Of a stretch of DNA of 9,208 bases, positions 7,362-9,208 are shown piece by piece (the stretch's first letter is position 1; the number at the start of each line of letters is the position of its first letter). The stretch covers positions 1 to 9,208 of the forward strand of contig JAJPYH010000231.1 in the NCBI GenBank assembly GCA_021205045.1, in the 5' to 3' direction. Source of the DNA: Lachnospiraceae bacterium. GTDB lineage: Bacteria > Bacillota > Clostridia > Lachnospirales > Lachnospiraceae. Below the pieces are notes generated by a model, which was given only the letters and a program-made list of their open reading frames with translations, searched no databases and was not told the origin of the DNA. The position numbers and the translations under genes are program-made.

Positions 7362-7402
7362 AAAAAGCGCAGTCCGGGTATCTGAGGCTGCGCTTTTTAT
7401 TT
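7362..7402 (+). terminator. Intrinsic terminator of pta-ackA
   Basis: The arms aaaaagcgcag (7362-7372) and ctgcgcttttt (7388-7398) form a perfect 11-base-pair stem around a 15-base loop, and the 3' arm ends in a T-run continuing as attt. It lies 26 bases after the ackA stop and before the next promoter, so it separates the acetate operon from the sugar transferase gene. Confidence 0.92.
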
Positions 7403-7435
7403 GCCGTGTGCGGCAACGGAGTACCCTCAAATGAC

Positions 7436-7464
7436 TTGAAATGAACCCTATATTATGATAGAAT
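7436..7464 (+). promoter_or_regulatory. Extended -10 promoter of the sugar transferase gene
   Basis: TTGAAA (7436-7441), a 17-base spacer and TAGAAT (7459-7464) preceded by TG at 7456-7457 form a good sigma-A-type promoter with an extended -10. The -35 matches the consensus at 5 of 6 positions, as does the -10. Transcription would start near 7471, which leaves about 70 bases of leader. That leader contains tgtgca (7485-7490), able to pair with tgcaca (7511-7516). Because the -10 overlaps the ATG at 7463, that upstream start is excluded as the main translation start. Confidence 0.82.
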
Positions 7465-7540
7465 GAGCCCAGGCAAAAGACAGGTGTGCATTTTATTGCG
7501 TTATATATTTTGCACATTTATCATTATGAGGAAATTTATT

Positions 7541-8995
7541 ATGTACAAAAAGACTTTGGGTAGCTTTCTGAAGCACTTTGATTTTTTTGCACTGGATGTG
7601 ATCAGTCTGCTTGTGACTCTTTTCCTGTCCATGTGGCTGCGCTTTGACGGCTTTTCCTTTACCAACCGGGAATTCTGGAATCTCTGGATCAGGGTGGCTT
7701 TTATCGCATTTACATCGGATGTGATTGCAACCACCGTTATGAATCCTTTCAGCGACGTTCTCAAGAGAGGACATTTTCATGAATTTATCAGGACGGCTCA
7801 GCATGTGATTATCGTGGAGCTTGTACTGATCTTTATTTTATATATGTTTCAGCAGGGGGATACGGTATCGCGTCTGGTCATTATCATGATGCCTGTGTTT
7901 TACCTGATATTGACTTTTGCTACGCGCTTTCTGTGGAAGCAGCGTCTGAAATACAGAAGGCTGTCTGACAGAAAGCTTCTGGTAATCACATATCGCTCCA
8001 TGGCGGAGAATGTGGTTGAGAATGTGAAAACCGGGGAATATCAGACCATATGCGTCAGCGGCTTTATTTTTCTGGATGAAGACTGCAAGGGTATGAATGT
8101 GGGGGAAATCCCGGTAGTGGCCGACAGGAATGATATGATGGATTATATATGCCGCGGCTGGGTGGATGAGGTTCTGGTGGTACTTCCCGATGGCACCCCG
8201 CAGCCCACAAAGCTGTTACAGCAGCTGTCCACGGCAGGCGTTACCAGGCATCTGGTGATCCTGACCAATGACAGCAGGCTGCAGCACAATGAAATGGTGG
8301 ATCAGATCGGCAAGTATACTGTTATTACCAATGCTATGAACAGCGTCAGCTGGTGGCAGCTTCTTATCAAGCGGCTGATGGATATTGTCGGCGGTCTGGT
8401 TGGCTGTGCTATTACGGGTGTGATCTATCTGTTCCTTGCGCCGAAGATCAGGAAACTGTCTCCCGGGCCGGTTATTTTCACACAGGAACGGATTGGCAAA
8501 AACGGTCATAAATTTAAAATCTATAAATTCCGCAGCATGTATACGGACGCTGAAGAACGCAAAAAAGAGCTGGAATCACAAAACAGAGTGGATGACGGTA
8601 TGATGTTCAAGCTTGACTTTGATCCCAGAGTCATTGGAAATGAAATCCTGCCTGACGGTACATACAAAACCGGCCTTGGAGATTTTATCCGCCGGACCTC
8701 TCTGGACGAATTTCCTCAGTTTTTTAATGTCCTGAAGGGCGATATGTCTTTAGTCGGCACCCGCCCGCCCACGCTGGATGAGTGGGAAAAATACGACCTG
8801 CACCACCGTGCCCGCATGGCCACCAAGCCCGGTATTACAGGTATGTGGCAGGTCAGCGGACGCAGCAATATCACGGATTTTGAGGAGGTTGCGTGGCTGG
8901 ATACGGATTATATCCGCAGCTGGTCCATCGGTCTGGATATTAAGATTCTCTTTAAAACTGTACTGAATGTGATCAGGAAAGAAGGGGCGATGTAG
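7541..8995 (+). CDS. Polyprenyl-phosphate sugar-1-phosphate transferase (exopolysaccharide/capsule initiation)
   Basis: A 484-residue membrane protein of the WcaJ/WbaP/CpsE type. Such enzymes transfer a sugar-1-phosphate from a nucleotide sugar to undecaprenyl phosphate, starting exopolysaccharide or capsule repeat units at the inner face of the membrane. Four hydrophobic segments lie at about residues 13-35, 48-67, 86-103 and 109-131. A Rossmann-like soluble region follows (about 140-265), then the C-terminal bacterial sugar transferase domain: a membrane-associated helix (about 280-302), KFRSM (329-333), the SLDEFPQFFNVLKGDMSLVG block with the catalytic-type pair D389-E390, TRPP (407-410) and PGITGMWQVSGRS (430-442). 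ATG 7541 is chosen over 7463 because GAGGA (7528-7532) precedes it by 8 bases and the promoter overlaps the earlier ATG. The sugar specificity cannot be read from the sequence. It has its own promoter after the acetate operon. Confidence 0.93.
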   Translation: MYKKTLGSFLKHFDFFALDVISLLVTLFLSMWLRFDGFSFTNREFWNLWIRVAFIAFTSDVIATTVMNPFSDVLKRGHFHEFIRTAQHVIIVELVLIFILYMFQQGDTVSRLVIIMMPVFYLILTFATRFLWKQRLKYRRLSDRKLLVITYRSMAENVVENVKTGEYQTICVSGFIFLDEDCKGMNVGEIPVVADRNDMMDYICRGWVDEVLVVLPDGTPQPTKLLQQLSTAGVTRHLVILTNDSRLQHNEMVDQIGKYTVITNAMNSVSWWQLLIKRLMDIVGGLVGCAITGVIYLFLAPKIRKLSPGPVIFTQERIGKNGHKFKIYKFRSMYTDAEERKKELESQNRVDDGMMFKLDFDPRVIGNEILPDGTYKTGLGDFIRRTSLDEFPQFFNVLKGDMSLVGTRPPTLDEWEKYDLHHRARMATKPGITGMWQVSGRSNITDFEEVAWLDTDYIRSWSIGLDIKILFKTVLNVIRKEGAM

Positions 8996-9059
8996 CTGAA
9001 AGAGGCACTTGATTATTTTATGAGAGGCAGCTCATAGTAAGCGCCGATAATCATTCGTC

Positions 9060-9110
9060 TTTCACTAAAGAGATGTGTCTTTGTGAAACAACTATGAAAA
9101 CTCATTTCAT
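9060..9110. promoter_or_regulatory. Pair of inverted repeats upstream of a promoter (possible operator)
   Basis: The first dyad pairs tttcac (9060-9065) with gtgaaa (9083-9088) and, after a one-base bulge, aaaga (9067-9071) with tcttt (9078-9082). The second pairs atgaaa (9094-9099) with tttcat (9105-9110). Both use the same core word, (G/A)TGAAA with its complement, and the second ends four bases before the -35 of the promoter at 9115. Neither is followed by a T-run, so they are not terminators. A regulator binding site is possible but unproven. Confidence 0.4.
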
Positions 9111-9114
9111 CAGC

Positions 9115-9143
9115 TTGCGCCCTCCTTGTGGTTGTGGTATACT
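9115..9143 (+). promoter_or_regulatory. Extended -10 promoter for a gene beyond the window
   Basis: TATACT at 9138-9143 preceded by TG at 9135-9136 is a good extended -10 element. The hexamer 17 bases upstream, TTGCGC (9115-9120), matches only the TTG of the consensus, which is acceptable for an extended -10 promoter. Transcription would start near 9150 and run to the right, presumably into the next gene of the polysaccharide locus. Confidence 0.65.
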
Positions 9144-9208
9144 GTGGAACGGCAAAATTGGTTAACATGTCAAAAGTAGTGATTTAATCTCTGCCTAATG
9201 CTGTTTTC

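Larger units (their letters stand above)
8996..9208. other. Intergenic region with dyads, no gene seen
   Basis: These 213 bases after the sugar transferase hold no credible coding sequence. There is no clear intrinsic terminator: the best nearby hairpin, atgag 9020-9024 with ctcat 9031-9035, is short and lacks a T-run. Two dyads (9060-9088 and 9094-9110) and a promoter (9115-9143) are described separately. The transcript leader continues to the window edge without a recognisable ribosome binding site, so the next gene starts beyond 9208. Confidence 0.6.

Noticed and set aside
9161..9188. The word gttaacatgtc shared with the pta start (5090-5100), followed by a six-codon frame MSKVVI
   Set aside because: An 11-base match is weak evidence, there is no ribosome binding site before ATG 9168, and the frame ends at once; not called as a gene or leader peptide.

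Overview
The window looks like chromosomal DNA from a Gram-positive, low-to-mid GC anaerobe of the class Clostridia, most probably a gut-type Lachnospiraceae. This is inferred from the protein families, the strong AGGAGG-type ribosome binding sites, the sigma-A-like promoters and the polA-coaE-MBL and tmcAL-pta-ackA gene orders. It cannot be fixed to a genus by eye. No rRNA, tRNA, CRISPR array, insertion sequence or phage gene was seen.

Layout. Positions 1-50 hold the last codons of DNA polymerase I (polA). Dephospho-CoA kinase (coaE, 131-733) and a YycJ/WalJ-type metallo-beta-lactamase-fold hydrolase (817-1614) follow on the same strand. A 194-base gap with an unusual 17-base tandem direct repeat leads into an ACT-domain protein (1809-2081) and its usual partner, a UPF0210/PFL-family protein (2161-3525). 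On the minus strand, tmcAL (tRNA-Met cytidine acetate ligase, 3515-4789) overlaps the end of the PFL-family gene by 11 bases. Divergent from tmcAL is the acetate fermentation operon pta (5096-6100) and ackA (6139-7335), with a clear promoter, a structured leader and a clear intrinsic terminator. After the terminator a membrane-bound polyprenyl-phosphate sugar-1-phosphate transferase (7541-8995) has its own extended -10 promoter. It probably starts or belongs to an exopolysaccharide or capsule locus. The final 213 bases contain two dyads and another extended -10 promoter pointing out of the window.

How the genes work together. coaE makes CoA. Pta converts acetyl-CoA to acetyl phosphate and AckA turns that into acetate plus ATP. 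TmcAL uses acetate plus ATP to acetylate the wobble cytidine of elongator tRNA-Met. The central part of the window is therefore linked by CoA and acetate chemistry, although that link is an inference from gene order. The ACT/UPF0210 pair has no known biochemical role and is the least understood part of the window.

Nothing here amounts to a clearly new multi-gene system. The best leads are the repeat-bearing leader of the ACT/UPF0210 pair, the leader hairpins of pta, and the dyad/promoter region at the right end.
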